NCBI GenBank assembly: GCA_963737575.1
Contig: CAVTTJ010000004.1
Span: 186,001-250,000, forward strand
Source of the DNA: VRUE01 sp963737575
GTDB taxonomy: Bacteria > Actinomycetota > Thermoleophilia > Solirubrobacterales > 70-9
Length of the DNA: 64,000 bases
Reading direction: 5' to 3'
In this document: piece by piece, positions 7,396 to 16,121 of the stretch
How positions within the stretch are numbered: the first letter of the stretch is position 1
How the letters are laid out: every line of letters starts with the position of its first letter
Made by a program: the position numbers and the translations under genes
The notes under the pieces: model-generated
Told to the model about the DNA's origin: nothing
Database searches by the model: none
What the model saw: the letters and a program-made list of their open reading frames with translations, nothing else

Positions 7396-9513
7396 ATGGA
7401 CACCGCGACCCTCTTCGACGCCGACGCGGCGGCCTTCACCGGCACGGTCGAGGTGCTCGGAGTCATATTCAGCGCCGAGGACGACGGCTACGCGGTGCTC
7501 GAGGTTCAGGACCTCGAGAGCGGCGAGGGGTTCGCGCTGGTCGGCCCCGTCGCCCACCTCGGCGCGGGCGAGCGGGCGGAGGTCAGCGGCGACTGGCAGA
7601 CGCACTCGCGCTACGGCCGCCAGCTCAAGGCGAGGGGCGCGCTTCCCCTCGACCCCGCCGACCGCGAGGGCCGGGTCGCGTACCTGACGACTCTGCGACA
7701 CATCGGGCCGACCCGGGCCGAGCGCCTCGTCGACGAGCACGGCGAGGGGGTTCTGGGGGCGATCGCCGCCGATCCGGCCGGAGTCTTCGCCTCCCTGCGC
7801 GGCGTCAGCGCAAATCAGGCCGCGGCCGCCGCCGAGTCCTGGCACGCCTCCCGGGCCATCCGCGACCTCCACGTCGAACTGGCCCCGCACGGCCTCGCCC
7901 ACCTCGCGGCCCCGATCCACCGCCGATTCGGCGAGCGGGCGATGGCGATCCTCCACGAGGACCCCTACCGGCTGACCGAGGTCGACGGCGTCGGCTTTGC
8001 CCGCGCCGACCGGATCGCGCTCGCCGGCGACGTGCCCCCGGAGTCCGACCGCCGCGCCCAGGCGGCCGCCGTATTCGCGATCGCCGAAGCCGAGCAGGAG
8101 GGGCACTCGAACCTCCCGGTCGCCGAGCTGGCGCAGCGGACCGCGAAGCTGACCGGCCTTGACCCGGACCCCGAGGTCCTGCTCGCGGCTCGCGGCCTCC
8201 TCCTCGACGCGGATCGGGCCTATCGCGAGGTGACCCACGCCACCGAGGTCGCCGTCGCGGGGACGCTCCGCACCCGCGCGACCTCCCCTTCAACCCTCGA
8301 CCACGAACCGCCGGAGACGGGCGCCGAGGGGCTGACGCCGGAGCAGTGGTCCGCGGTCCGCGCCGCCTTCGCGTCGCGGATATCGGTCCTGACAGGCGGC
8401 CCCGGCGTCGGCAAGACAGTCTGCACGGCGGCGATCGTCTCCGAGGCGGGTCGGGCGAACGCCTCGATCGCGCTCTGCGCGCCGACCGGCCGTGCCGCCC
8501 GGCGTCTCGAGGACGCGACCGGCCACGAGGCCTCGACGATCCACCGGATGCTCGAGTGGATGCCCGGCCGCGAGCCGGCCTACGGGCCCGCGCGGCCGCT
8601 CCCCGCCGACCTCGTCGTCGTCGACGAGTCCTCGATGCTGAACCTGCGGATGATGGAGGTCCTGCTCGCGGGCCTCGCCGAGTCGACCCACGTCGTCTTC
8701 GTCGGCGACGCCGACCAACTGCCGCCGATCGGGGCCGGCCGGCCCTTCGATGACCTGATCGAGTCCGACATCGCCCCCGTGGTGCGCCTCAACCAGATCT
8801 TCCGCCAGGCGGCACGCTCGATGATCACGACGGCCGCCCACGAGATCAACCAGGGGAAGGCTCCCCACCTCGAGCCCGCGGAGGGCCAGGAGCGCGACTT
8901 CTTCTTCATCGACCGCCCCGACCCCGGACGGGCGCTGGACACAGTCGTCGAGGTCGTCGCCGCGAGAGCGCCCGACCGCTACGGGGTCGACCCGATCCGC
9001 GACGTCCAGGTGCTCGCCCCGATGTACAGGGGGCCGGTCGGCCTCGACGCCCTCAACGAGCGGCTCCAGGCGGAGCTCAACCCCGACGGCGCCCGTGCCC
9101 TCGACGACCGCTTCCGGATCGGGGACCGGCTGATCCAGACCCGCAATTCCCACGACCTCGGCCTGATGAACGGCTCGATTGTCTTCCTCCGCGCCGACGA
9201 CCCAGAGGCCGAGGAGATAGATGTCGACACCGAGGACGGCCCGCTCACCATCCCCTATGGGGAGACGGCGACGCTGCGACTCGCCTACGCGATCTCGGTC
9301 CACAAGGCGCAGGGGTGCGAAGTGCCGATAGTGGTCGCCCTCTGCCACCGCAGCCACGCGCGGATGCTGACCCGGCCGCTCGTCTACACGGCGATCACCC
9401 GCGCCCGCCGGACCTGCGTCCTGGTAGGCGACTCGGGCGCGCTGGCGATGGCGGTACGGCGCGACGACGGCGGCGGCCGCCACTCGGGCCTGGCCGCCCG
9501 CCTGAGCGCCTAG
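7396..9513 (+). CDS. recD2: RecD2-like superfamily 1 DNA helicase
   Basis: The 705-residue protein matches the RecD2/TraA-like helicases that act without RecBC. An N-terminal OB-like region (to about 90) leads into helix-hairpin-helix segments (LTTLRHIGPTRAERL and the IHRRFGERAM region) and then a UvrD/RecD-type motor. Walker A GGPGVGKT lies at about residue 334, the DEAD-like box VVVDESSMLN at about 408, GDADQLPPIG at about 436, and the C-terminal motif YAISVHKAQGCEVP at about 632, followed by YTAITRARR. The family unwinds DNA 5'-3' and serves in repair and stress tolerance. It is divergent from the decapeptide-repeat operon and appears monocistronic. Confidence 0.9.
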   Translation: MDTATLFDADAAAFTGTVEVLGVIFSAEDDGYAVLEVQDLESGEGFALVGPVAHLGAGERAEVSGDWQTHSRYGRQLKARGALPLDPADREGRVAYLTTLRHIGPTRAERLVDEHGEGVLGAIAADPAGVFASLRGVSANQAAAAAESWHASRAIRDLHVELAPHGLAHLAAPIHRRFGERAMAILHEDPYRLTEVDGVGFARADRIALAGDVPPESDRRAQAAAVFAIAEAEQEGHSNLPVAELAQRTAKLTGLDPDPEVLLAARGLLLDADRAYREVTHATEVAVAGTLRTRATSPSTLDHEPPETGAEGLTPEQWSAVRAAFASRISVLTGGPGVGKTVCTAAIVSEAGRANASIALCAPTGRAARRLEDATGHEASTIHRMLEWMPGREPAYGPARPLPADLVVVDESSMLNLRMMEVLLAGLAESTHVVFVGDADQLPPIGAGRPFDDLIESDIAPVVRLNQIFRQAARSMITTAAHEINQGKAPHLEPAEGQERDFFFIDRPDPGRALDTVVEVVAARAPDRYGVDPIRDVQVLAPMYRGPVGLDALNERLQAELNPDGARALDDRFRIGDRLIQTRNSHDLGLMNGSIVFLRADDPEAEEIDVDTEDGPLTIPYGETATLRLAYAISVHKAQGCEVPIVVALCHRSHARMLTRPLVYTAITRARRTCVLVGDSGALAMAVRRDDGGGRHSGLAARLSA

Positions 9514-9543
9514 CCGGCCGGCGAGCGCAGCGATACTGCCCGG

Positions 9544-10242
9544 ATGGAAAGGCCGAGACCGTCGGCGGTCGCGATCGGGGTCACGCTCGGTGGGATCGCG
9601 TTGTTGGCGCTGCTGGTCTTCGCGGTCGAACCGCTGCGCGACGCCGCCGCGGCCGCGATTCGCGGCGACACGACCGAAGTCCGCGACTCCCTCGACAGCC
9701 TCGGCGTCGCCGGGCCTCTGTTGATCCTGGCCCTGGCCCTGCTCCACTCCTTCGTCTTCTACCCGGCCGAGATCATCGATGCCGCCGCCGGCTTCCTCTA
9801 CGGGTTCTTCCCGGCACTGGCGCTGGCGATGGCCGGGTGGATCATCTCTGGGCTCATCTGCTTCGCGATCGGCAGATCACTCGCCCGGCCGCTGCTCGAT
9901 CGCTGGTTCGGAAAGGTGCGATTCGAGCGGATCGAGGAGACGATCGAGCGCGGCGGAGCGACGTTGCTGCTGGCGATGCGACTGATTCCGATCCTGCCGT
10001 TCAGCCTCGTCTCCTACGCGGCAGGGGCCGCGCGGGTGCCGGCCTGGCGCTTCCTCTGGACGACCGCCATCGGCTATCTGCCGATCACGGCGCTGGCCGT
10101 CTACTTCGGTACCAAGCTGGAGGGCCTGAGCCTCACCGACCCGCTCGTTCTTGGGACCGCCGCCGCCCTGCTGGTGCTGCTCTTCGCCGGCCACCGGATC
10201 GCCCGGCGACCGGGGCCTACGGCCTCTCCACCCGGAAGCTGA
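9544..10242 (+). CDS. TVP38/TMEM64 (DedA-like, SNARE-associated) membrane protein
   Basis: The 232-residue protein has about six hydrophobic segments. Its central region carries the family hallmarks: FVFYPAEIIDAAAGFLYGFFPALALAMAG, then RLIPILPFSLVSYAAGAARVPAWRF, with the conserved proline-rich re-entrant region and the glycine motif. DedA/TVP38 proteins are thought to move lipids across the membrane or depend on the proton motive force. No specific substrate is evident. Its 3' end overlaps the convergent subtilase gene by 26 bp. Confidence 0.85.
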   Translation: MERPRPSAVAIGVTLGGIALLALLVFAVEPLRDAAAAAIRGDTTEVRDSLDSLGVAGPLLILALALLHSFVFYPAEIIDAAAGFLYGFFPALALAMAGWIISGLICFAIGRSLARPLLDRWFGKVRFERIEETIERGGATLLLAMRLIPILPFSLVSYAAGAARVPAWRFLWTTAIGYLPITALAVYFGTKLEGLSLTDPLVLGTAAALLVLLFAGHRIARRPGPTASPPGS

Positions 10243-12709
10243 ACGCGGCCGGCGAGCTGTCGACGTTGCCGAGCGCGTCCCGCGCCTTTACCTGCACCTT
10301 GTGCTTCCCGAGCTTGAACCTGCGGACCAGCTTCGCTGCGCATTCCCGGAAGGGCGAGCCGTCGATCCGGCAGAGGAAGGTCGCTCCCGGGTCATCGGCG
10401 GCGAACCTGAAACGCACCTTGGCCCTGGCCTTGGTCGTGCGCACGACCTTCTTCGGGTGCTTGCGGATCGAGGTGGCGGGCGGGGTCGTGTCGATCGAGA
10501 AGGTTTCGGGTTCACTCGATCCCGAGCGGCCCCCGAGATCGGTGCCGCTGACCGTGATCGTGTGTTCGCCGTCTTCGAGCGGCGTCGCCGGGACGAACGG
10601 GGACGAGCACGGGATCGGGACCCCTTCGTCGATCGAGCAGAAGAAGGTGACGGGGCGGCTCGCGACGAACGCGACCCGCGGGCTCGGATTGGAGCTCAGC
10701 GCCGCCGGCCCTTCGGTGATTTCGACTTCGGGCGGAAGCGCGACGCGGCCGACCGCGTCGTCGGCGTTGACGAGCCCCGCGCCGACCACGTCCGGCACCA
10801 GGCTCCCGACCGGCATCGCGCTTGCAGCCAGGGCGGTCCGAATCTGGGTGTTCGTCAGGGTCGGGTTCGCCGAGCGCATCAACGCCGCGACCGCGGCGGC
10901 GTGGGGAGCGGCGGCGGAGGTTCCGCAGAAGCGGTTGATCCCCGGCGTCTGGGTCGGGACGAAGAAGGTCGTCAGGCCGCAGTCGGTGGCAACGAGGTCG
11001 GGCTTGGTGATTTCCCGCGGTGCGGCGAGCGGCGCCGCCGCGAGTTCCGATTGGGCCGGCGAGAAGTAGTGGGTGACCGGGCCATGCGAGGAATATGGCT
11101 CGACTTCGCCGCTGTTGTTGAACGGCACGGCGCCGACGCTGATCGCATCGGGGGTGCCGGCGTGGCCAAATATCGTCGGGCCGACGACGTCGCCTTCCGC
11201 CGATTTGGGGTACTCCGTCTCCGATACGCCGCTGCCGTTCTCGAGCAAGGCGATCTTGACGCGCGGTTTGACCGACGGGTTCGACCCCGGATTGCACGTC
11301 CCGAAGCAGCGGTTGACCGCCAGCCGCACTTCCTTCGATTCGGTTTCCGACTCGTTTTCCCAGCCGAATATCTCAACCGGCTGTTCGGTGCTTTCGACGC
11401 CGCCCGCGACGTTGTTGTCGCAGCTGCCGGTGACGAGCAGCACGCAGGTTCCGCCGGCGATCGGTTTGTCTTCTTCGTCGAGGAGGAAGACGTCGAGGTC
11501 GGCTTCGACGCCGAATCGGGGTTCCGCCCACTGCATGTCGACGGTCAGCGTTTCGTTCGGTTCGACGGTGATCCCGAAGGTCGGATCTTCGCCGCCTTCG
11601 CTCGGGTTGAAGTCGAGGCAGTTTTCGGCTTCGGTGGCGAGTTTCAATTTCACCGGGCAGGCGGCGGTTTCGCGGAATTCGGGCGTTTCCCAGGAGGCGA
11701 TGTCGTTGCCTTCTTCGTCGATCAGGTTGTCGTTGCCGGCCGCCGTGAAGTAGGAGACACCTGCACCGGTCACTTCTTCGATCGCCGTCCCGACAGGGCC
11801 GTCCTGGAAGAACGGCTCTTCGAGATAGGCGATGTCGTCGACGAGGATTTCGGCTTCCGCCCCCCCGGCCTGCGGCGGCGAGGCGAGCCTCCTGATGTTT
11901 TCCGCGAAGGCGAATTCGGTCGGGTAGGCGGTCGCGAAGGCGATATCGGCGCCCGGCGCGAGGTCGTGGACGATCTGGGCCATCCCCCGCCCCTCGTCGA
12001 AGGTCGGTTCTTCGGCGTCTGTGAAGTCCTCGAGAACTTCGACCGGGTCGGTCTGGTCGCAGGGGTTGCCGGGGCCCGGGAGGTCGCCGCTGGCGACATC
12101 GTCTTCGGCGGTGGTGGTCCATTCCGGGCTGGTGTTGAACGAGTCGGAAAGGATCCCGACCGTGACCCCGTCGCCTTCGACGTTGAACGCGTTCCGCGCC
12201 GAGGCCGCGGCCAGCTGCGAGTCCCCCTCCGAGGTCACCAGGCCGCGGCAGTTGCTCGCGGCCGCGATCGGCGCCAGAGCCGGGCTGACACCTTCGACGC
12301 CGGCCAGCGCGCCGAGCTGGGGAAGGAGCCCCGGCGAGGAGAACGCGGCGACCACCTGGTATTCGACGCTGACGTGGACGACCTCGGCCCCCGCGGCGGT
12401 GAGCTCCCCCGCCCCGGCCGAGGCGTCGAAACCAGGGGCGAAGCGGACGTTGACCAGGACCCGGTTGCCGCTGCGGACCAGGCTGCCGGGCCCGCTCCGC
12501 GGCAGGCTCAGCCTTTCGTCCTGCTTGGCGTGCGGCGCGGTGCGGACAGATGGCTTGACCAGCTCGGAGAGTCGGGACGAGAGCTCGGGGTTTCCGGCAG
12601 GGCCGATCCCGGCCTCGGCAAGCGCAGGCGTAAGCCCGAAGGCGAGGAGCGCGAGACCGAGCGAGGACCGCACCACACGCCCGTGGCGCGCTTTCCCTGG
12701 CGGCGTCAC
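10217..12709 (-). CDS. Exported S8 subtilisin-like protein with an altered catalytic triad
   Basis: The 830-residue protein has a signal peptide (RVVRSSLGLALLAFGLTPALAEA) and a propeptide-like region to about 150. A subtilase-type domain carries the Asp motif VGILSDSFN (D189), the oxyanion Asn in TAAGND (about N326) and the Ser motif GTSAAAPH (S598). Where subtilisins have HGTHV this protein reads DEGRGMAQIVHD, so the usual His aligns with Glu (about E239). This recalls the Ser-Glu-Asp arrangement of sedolisins, or loss of activity. A long insert lies between N326 and the Ser motif. From about 670 to the end are Ig-like repeats (SIDTTPPATS..., then CRIDGSPFREC). Glutamate is encoded almost only by GAA, unlike nearby cytoplasmic genes. 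GTG start with TACCTT 6 nt upstream. Confidence 0.85.
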   Translation of the reverse strand: MTPPGKARHGRVVRSSLGLALLAFGLTPALAEAGIGPAGNPELSSRLSELVKPSVRTAPHAKQDERLSLPRSGPGSLVRSGNRVLVNVRFAPGFDASAGAGELTAAGAEVVHVSVEYQVVAAFSSPGLLPQLGALAGVEGVSPALAPIAAASNCRGLVTSEGDSQLAAASARNAFNVEGDGVTVGILSDSFNTSPEWTTTAEDDVASGDLPGPGNPCDQTDPVEVLEDFTDAEEPTFDEGRGMAQIVHDLAPGADIAFATAYPTEFAFAENIRRLASPPQAGGAEAEILVDDIAYLEEPFFQDGPVGTAIEEVTGAGVSYFTAAGNDNLIDEEGNDIASWETPEFRETAACPVKLKLATEAENCLDFNPSEGGEDPTFGITVEPNETLTVDMQWAEPRFGVEADLDVFLLDEEDKPIAGGTCVLLVTGSCDNNVAGGVESTEQPVEIFGWENESETESKEVRLAVNRCFGTCNPGSNPSVKPRVKIALLENGSGVSETEYPKSAEGDVVGPTIFGHAGTPDAISVGAVPFNNSGEVEPYSSHGPVTHYFSPAQSELAAAPLAAPREITKPDLVATDCGLTTFFVPTQTPGINRFCGTSAAAPHAAAVAALMRSANPTLTNTQIRTALAASAMPVGSLVPDVVGAGLVNADDAVGRVALPPEVEITEGPAALSSNPSPRVAFVASRPVTFFCSIDEGVPIPCSSPFVPATPLEDGEHTITVSGTDLGGRSGSSEPETFSIDTTPPATSIRKHPKKVVRTTKARAKVRFRFAADDPGATFLCRIDGSPFRECAAKLVRRFKLGKHKVQVKARDALGNVDSSPAAFSFRVERP

Positions 12710-12715
12710 AGGTCA

Positions 12716-12721
12716 AAGGTA
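12716..12721 (-). promoter_or_regulatory. -10 box of a probable leaderless promoter (subtilase)
   Basis: On the minus strand TACCTT ends 6 nt before GTG 12709. No ribosome site is present between them. Confidence 0.4.
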
Positions 12722-12800
12722 TCGGTTGACACCATCTGTCCATGAACCCTGAATGAATGCGTGGGATGCGCAGAGAGGCCGATCCGGCGCGCGACCATGC

Positions 12801-12806
12801 TACGGT
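12801..12806 (+). promoter_or_regulatory. Candidate -10 box for the cold-shock gene
   Basis: TACGGT fits the actinobacterial TANNNT box and would give a leader of about 100 nt. Long leaders are typical of cold-shock mRNAs. No good -35 box is seen. Confidence 0.3.
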
Positions 12807-12912
12807 CCGGCCACCAGTCCGGGTCGATACCCGGAAAAAGCCGTGCGTAGCGCTCGCGTCGTTGCTTCACCAGCATCCTCCGCGTTCGCAGCACACGAAG
12901 TGGAGGCAATGC

Positions 12913-13119
12913 ATGCCAACCGGAACAGTCAAGTGGTTCAGCGACGACAAGGGCTACGGGTTCATCACTCCCGATGACGGCTCGAAGGACGTCTTCGTCC
13001 ACCACAGCGCCATCCTCGGCGAGGGCTTCAAGTCCCTGACCGAGGGCGCGAAGGTGTCCTACGAGTCCGAGGAAGGCCCGAAGGGCCCTGCCGCGGCGAG
13101 CGTCCAGCAGACCTCGTAG
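12913..13119 (+). CDS. csp: Cold-shock domain protein (CspA family)
   Basis: The 68-residue protein is a single cold-shock OB fold: MPTGTVKWFSDDKGYGFITP contains RNP1-like KGYGFI, and DVFVHHSAI is RNP2. It binds single-stranded RNA/DNA and acts as an RNA chaperone at low temperature or in growth transitions. ATG 12913 is fixed by TGGAGG 6 nt upstream and by family length; a longer upstream frame exists but does not match the family. A strong terminator follows directly, so it is a one-gene transcript. Confidence 0.95.
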   Translation: MPTGTVKWFSDDKGYGFITPDDGSKDVFVHHSAILGEGFKSLTEGAKVSYESEEGPKGPAAASVQQTS

Positions 13120-13142
13120 ACGCGCTTACCTTCTGCGCTGAC

Positions 13143-13172
13143 GAGGCCCGCCACTGGCGGGCCTCTTCTTTT
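13143..13172 (+). terminator. Rho-independent terminator after the cold-shock gene
   Basis: GAGGCCCGCC (13143-13152) and GGCGGGCCTC (13156-13165) form a perfect 10-bp stem with a 3-nt loop, followed by TTCTTTT. It is the clearest terminator in the window. Confidence 0.9.
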
Positions 13173-13184
13173 CTAGGAATTCAA

Positions 13185-15017
13185 ATGAAGACAAGAGACG
13201 ACCTGCGGAACATCGCGATCATCGCCCACGTGGACCACGGCAAGACGACGCTGGTCGATGCGATGCTGTGGCAGACCGGCGCCTTCCGCCAGGGCCAGGA
13301 CGTCGCCGAGCGGGTGATGGACTCGATGGACCTCGAGCGTGAGAAGGGGATCACGATCCTCGCCAAGAACACGGCGATCGACCATGCCGGGGTGAAGCTG
13401 AACATCGTCGACACTCCCGGTCACGCCGACTTCGGCGGCGAGGTGGAGCGGGGGCTGACGATGGTCGACGGGGCGCTTTTGCTGGTCGACGCCTCCGAGG
13501 GACCGCTGCCGCAGACGCGGTTCGTCTTGCGAAAGGCGCTCGAGGCGAAGCTGCCGGTGATACTCGTCGTCAACAAGGTCGACCGTCCCGACGCCAGGAT
13601 CGGCGAGGTCGTCGACGAGGTCTACGAGCTGTTCATCGAGCTCGACGCCGACTCCGACCAGATCGACTTCCCGATCGTCTACACGAACGCGAAAGCGGGC
13701 TGGGCCTCGCTCGAGGAGGGAGTCGAGGGAACCAACCTCTCTCCCCTTCTCGACCTGATGCTGGGGCAGATCCCGGCTCCCGAGTACGACCCGGACCATC
13801 CCTTTCAGGCGCACGTCACCAACCTCGACGCCGACCCCTATGTCGGCAGGCTGGCGCTGTGCCGGGTCCGCAACGGCACCGTCCGCAACGGGCAGCAGAT
13901 CGCCTGGTGCCGGGCCGACGGCCGCATCGAGCGCGCCTCGATCACCGAGCTGTACGTGACCCAGGCACTCGACCGGGTCGCCGCCGAAGAAGCGGGACCG
14001 GGCGAGATCATCGCCGTCGCCGGCCTGCCGGAGGTGACTATCGGCGAGACCCTCGCCGACCCCGACGATCCCCGGCCGCTGCCGGTGATCACCGTCGACG
14101 AGCCCTCGCTCTCGATCGTCGTCGGGATCAACACCTCGCCACTCGCCGGGTCCGAGGGCGACAAGCTGACCGCGCGCCAGATCCAGTCCCGGCTCGACGC
14201 CGAGCTCGTCGGCAACGTCTCGATCCGCGTCACCGACACCGAACGCCCCGACGCCTGGGAGGTGCAGGGCCGCGGCGAGCTGCAGCTGGTCGTGCTGCTG
14301 GAGATGATGCGCCGCGAAGGCTTCGAGCTGACCGCCGGCCAGCCTCGGGTGATCACCCGCGAGATCGACGGCAGGGTCAACGAGCCCGTCGAGCGCCTGG
14401 CGATCGACGTCCCCGAGGAACACGTCGGCGTCGTGACCCAGCTCCTTGCCGGGCGCAAGGGCCGGCTCGACCACATGACCAACCACGCGACCGGTTGGGT
14501 GCGGATGGACTACCTGATCCCCGCCCGAGGGTTGATCGGCCTGCGGACCGAGTTCCTGACCGAGACCCGCGGCTCGGGAATCCTCCACCACGTCTTCGAC
14601 CGCTGGGAGCCATGGGCGGGGGACCTTCGCACCCGGCCGACCGGGTCACTGGTCGCCGATCGCCGCGGCTCGAGCGCGAGCTACGCGCTCCTCAGCCTCC
14701 AGGATCGGGGCACGCTGTTCGTCGGCCCCGGGGAGGAGGTCTACGAGGGAATGATCGTCGGCGAGAACAGCCGCTCCGACGACCTCGACGTCAACGCGAT
14801 CAAGGAAAAGCAGCAGACCAACATGCGGGCCGCGAGCGCCGACGTCCTGGTCCGCCTCTCGCCCCCGAAAGAGCTCTCGCTCGAAGCGGCGCTCGAGTTC
14901 CTGCGCGACGACGAGTGCCTTGAAATCACCCCGGACACGGTTCGGCTCCGCAAGCTCGAACTGGACAAAGTCAGGCGCCAGAAGGCGGCCCGCCAGGGCG
15001 CCACGGCACCGCGCTAG
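13185..15017 (+). CDS. typA: Ribosome-associated GTPase TypA/BipA
   Basis: The 610-residue protein has all translational GTPase motifs: G1 AHVDHGKTT (about 15-23), G2 region with REKGITI, G3 DTPGHADFGGEV, G4 NKVDRPDA. EF-G-like domains II, III and V follow, then the TypA-specific C-terminal domain (IKEKQQTNMRAASADV). Length fits the family. It binds ribosomes and affects subunit assembly and stress or cold adaptation, which suits its position just after a cold-shock gene, although a terminator separates the two. ATG 13185 has a short AGGA upstream. The stop shares CTAG with the convergent gene. Confidence 0.95.
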   Translation: MKTRDDLRNIAIIAHVDHGKTTLVDAMLWQTGAFRQGQDVAERVMDSMDLEREKGITILAKNTAIDHAGVKLNIVDTPGHADFGGEVERGLTMVDGALLLVDASEGPLPQTRFVLRKALEAKLPVILVVNKVDRPDARIGEVVDEVYELFIELDADSDQIDFPIVYTNAKAGWASLEEGVEGTNLSPLLDLMLGQIPAPEYDPDHPFQAHVTNLDADPYVGRLALCRVRNGTVRNGQQIAWCRADGRIERASITELYVTQALDRVAAEEAGPGEIIAVAGLPEVTIGETLADPDDPRPLPVITVDEPSLSIVVGINTSPLAGSEGDKLTARQIQSRLDAELVGNVSIRVTDTERPDAWEVQGRGELQLVVLLEMMRREGFELTAGQPRVITREIDGRVNEPVERLAIDVPEEHVGVVTQLLAGRKGRLDHMTNHATGWVRMDYLIPARGLIGLRTEFLTETRGSGILHHVFDRWEPWAGDLRTRPTGSLVADRRGSSASYALLSLQDRGTLFVGPGEEVYEGMIVGENSRSDDLDVNAIKEKQQTNMRAASADVLVRLSPPKELSLEAALEFLRDDECLEITPDTVRLRKLELDKVRRQKAARQGATAPR

Positions 15018-15946
15018 CGGGCCGCGCCGGTCACCTCGCGCCGCTGCTCCAACAGGCGGGCGATCCCGTCGACGACCCCCCGCGGGTCGCGCTCGAGTTG
15101 GAGGTCGGTGACCCGTTCGACCACGATCCCCGCCAGCCGCAGCTGCCCGTCACGAACGCGGTCACGCTCGAACGCAGCATGGGTGCCATGGGTGCCGAAG
15201 GTGTCGATTTCGACCGCGAGGCCCTCCTTCGGCCAGTAGAAGTCGAGCTCGTGCCCCCTCACGTTGAACCCCGTCGACGGTCGCGGCAGACCCGCTTCGC
15301 GAAGGAGGTCGAGGAAACGGCGCTCCACACCTGACCGAGTGAACGACGGTTCGCGATAGACCGCGAGGGCCCGCCTCAGCCTTCCCTGGCCTGGATGGCC
15401 GGCTGTACGGCCGAGGAGCGCCTCGACCACACCCAGGTCGAAGAGGCCGAGCTCCTCCGACCGCTCCAGACTTCGGTCCAGCTGCCGGGCCCGAACCGAG
15501 GCCGCGAGGTCGAGGAGCGTCCGCGGCACGCCGGTCAGAGGAATGCCGTCGACGATGAACCGGTCCTCGACGGTGAGGCCGCGCGCGTAGTGGACGATCA
15601 GCGCCGGTTTCGGGCGACGGGGAATCGGCGTCGTCACCTCATAAGGAGCGGGCGGGGGGCGCCAGATGCCCCAGAGCCATCCCGCCGAGCGGTGACTGAG
15701 GAGGGCGTCGGGCCCCGAGGCGAGAACAGCCGCCAGGCAGCGCCCACGATGCGTGAGGTTGGTGTGGCCGACCGCGTAGACCCCCTGGTGAAGCCTGTGC
15801 AGCAATCCCGCGGCCGCCGCGCGCGAAATCGAGGCCCTCGAGTAGCCCAGCGGCCCCAGCAACTGGCGGATCGAGACAACCCCATGCTGCTTCGCCGCGA
15901 GTTCCGCCAGCTGCCGATGCTCCCCCTTGCGTGATCGCCATTTCAT
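15014..15946 (-). CDS. AbiEi-like N-terminal domain plus DUF559 (endonuclease-fold) protein
   Basis: The 310-residue protein begins MKWRSRKGEH. Residues about 8-60 (LAELAAKQHGVVSIRQLLG, LHQGVYAVGH) resemble the winged-helix domain of AbiEi-type antitoxins. The C-terminal part (about 225-300) resembles DUF559/Vsr-like nuclease-fold proteins, with LDFYWPKEGLAVEIDTFGTH and a later ERDRVRDGQLRLAGIVVERV. These proteins are abundant in actinobacteria. An antitoxin-like or DNA-processing role is suspected but unproven, and no partner toxin is adjacent. The start codon lies inside a short repeat that recurs 62 bp upstream. A decayed paralogue is at 48.3-49.2 kb. Confidence 0.75.
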   Translation of the reverse strand: MKWRSRKGEHRQLAELAAKQHGVVSIRQLLGPLGYSRASISRAAAAGLLHRLHQGVYAVGHTNLTHRGRCLAAVLASGPDALLSHRSAGWLWGIWRPPPAPYEVTTPIPRRPKPALIVHYARGLTVEDRFIVDGIPLTGVPRTLLDLAASVRARQLDRSLERSEELGLFDLGVVEALLGRTAGHPGQGRLRRALAVYREPSFTRSGVERRFLDLLREAGLPRPSTGFNVRGHELDFYWPKEGLAVEIDTFGTHGTHAAFERDRVRDGQLRLAGIVVERVTDLQLERDPRGVVDGIARLLEQRREVTGAAR

Positions 15947-16034
15947 CCCACACTTGGATCAATTGACGATCACCCATATCTCGCCCCCCTCACTGATCGC
16001 CATTTCATCCCACAGCCGAAAGAAATGGCGATCA
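15932..16034. repeat. Direct and inverted repeats around the AbiEi/DUF559 start
   Basis: A 21-bp sequence (TGATCGCCATTTCATCCCACA is its plus-strand reading, given here by position) occurs at 15932-15952 and exactly again at 15994-16014. Its first 13 bases recur inverted at 16022-16034, giving a perfect 13-bp stem with a 15-nt loop. The first copy contains the start codon of the gene ending at 15014. It could be a duplicated promoter/start region, an autoregulatory operator, or a REP-like element. Confidence 0.75.
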
Positions 16035-16121
16035 CGGACGGGGGGCGGGGTGGGCTTGGGCACGCGACCGGACGTCTGCCGCGGCAAGGACGGTCGTGGG
16101 AGTCCGAGGACCGCTGTGGCG

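Noticed and set aside
6541..8238. Long open frame of 565 codons on the minus strand across the helicase gene
   Set aside because: It lies opposite recD2 and, in another frame, across the first array gene; its product is Arg/Gly-rich without motifs, a high-GC shadow.
10151..12745. 864-codon plus-strand frame opposite the subtilase
   Set aside because: The minus strand has signal peptide and subtilase motifs; the plus frame has none.
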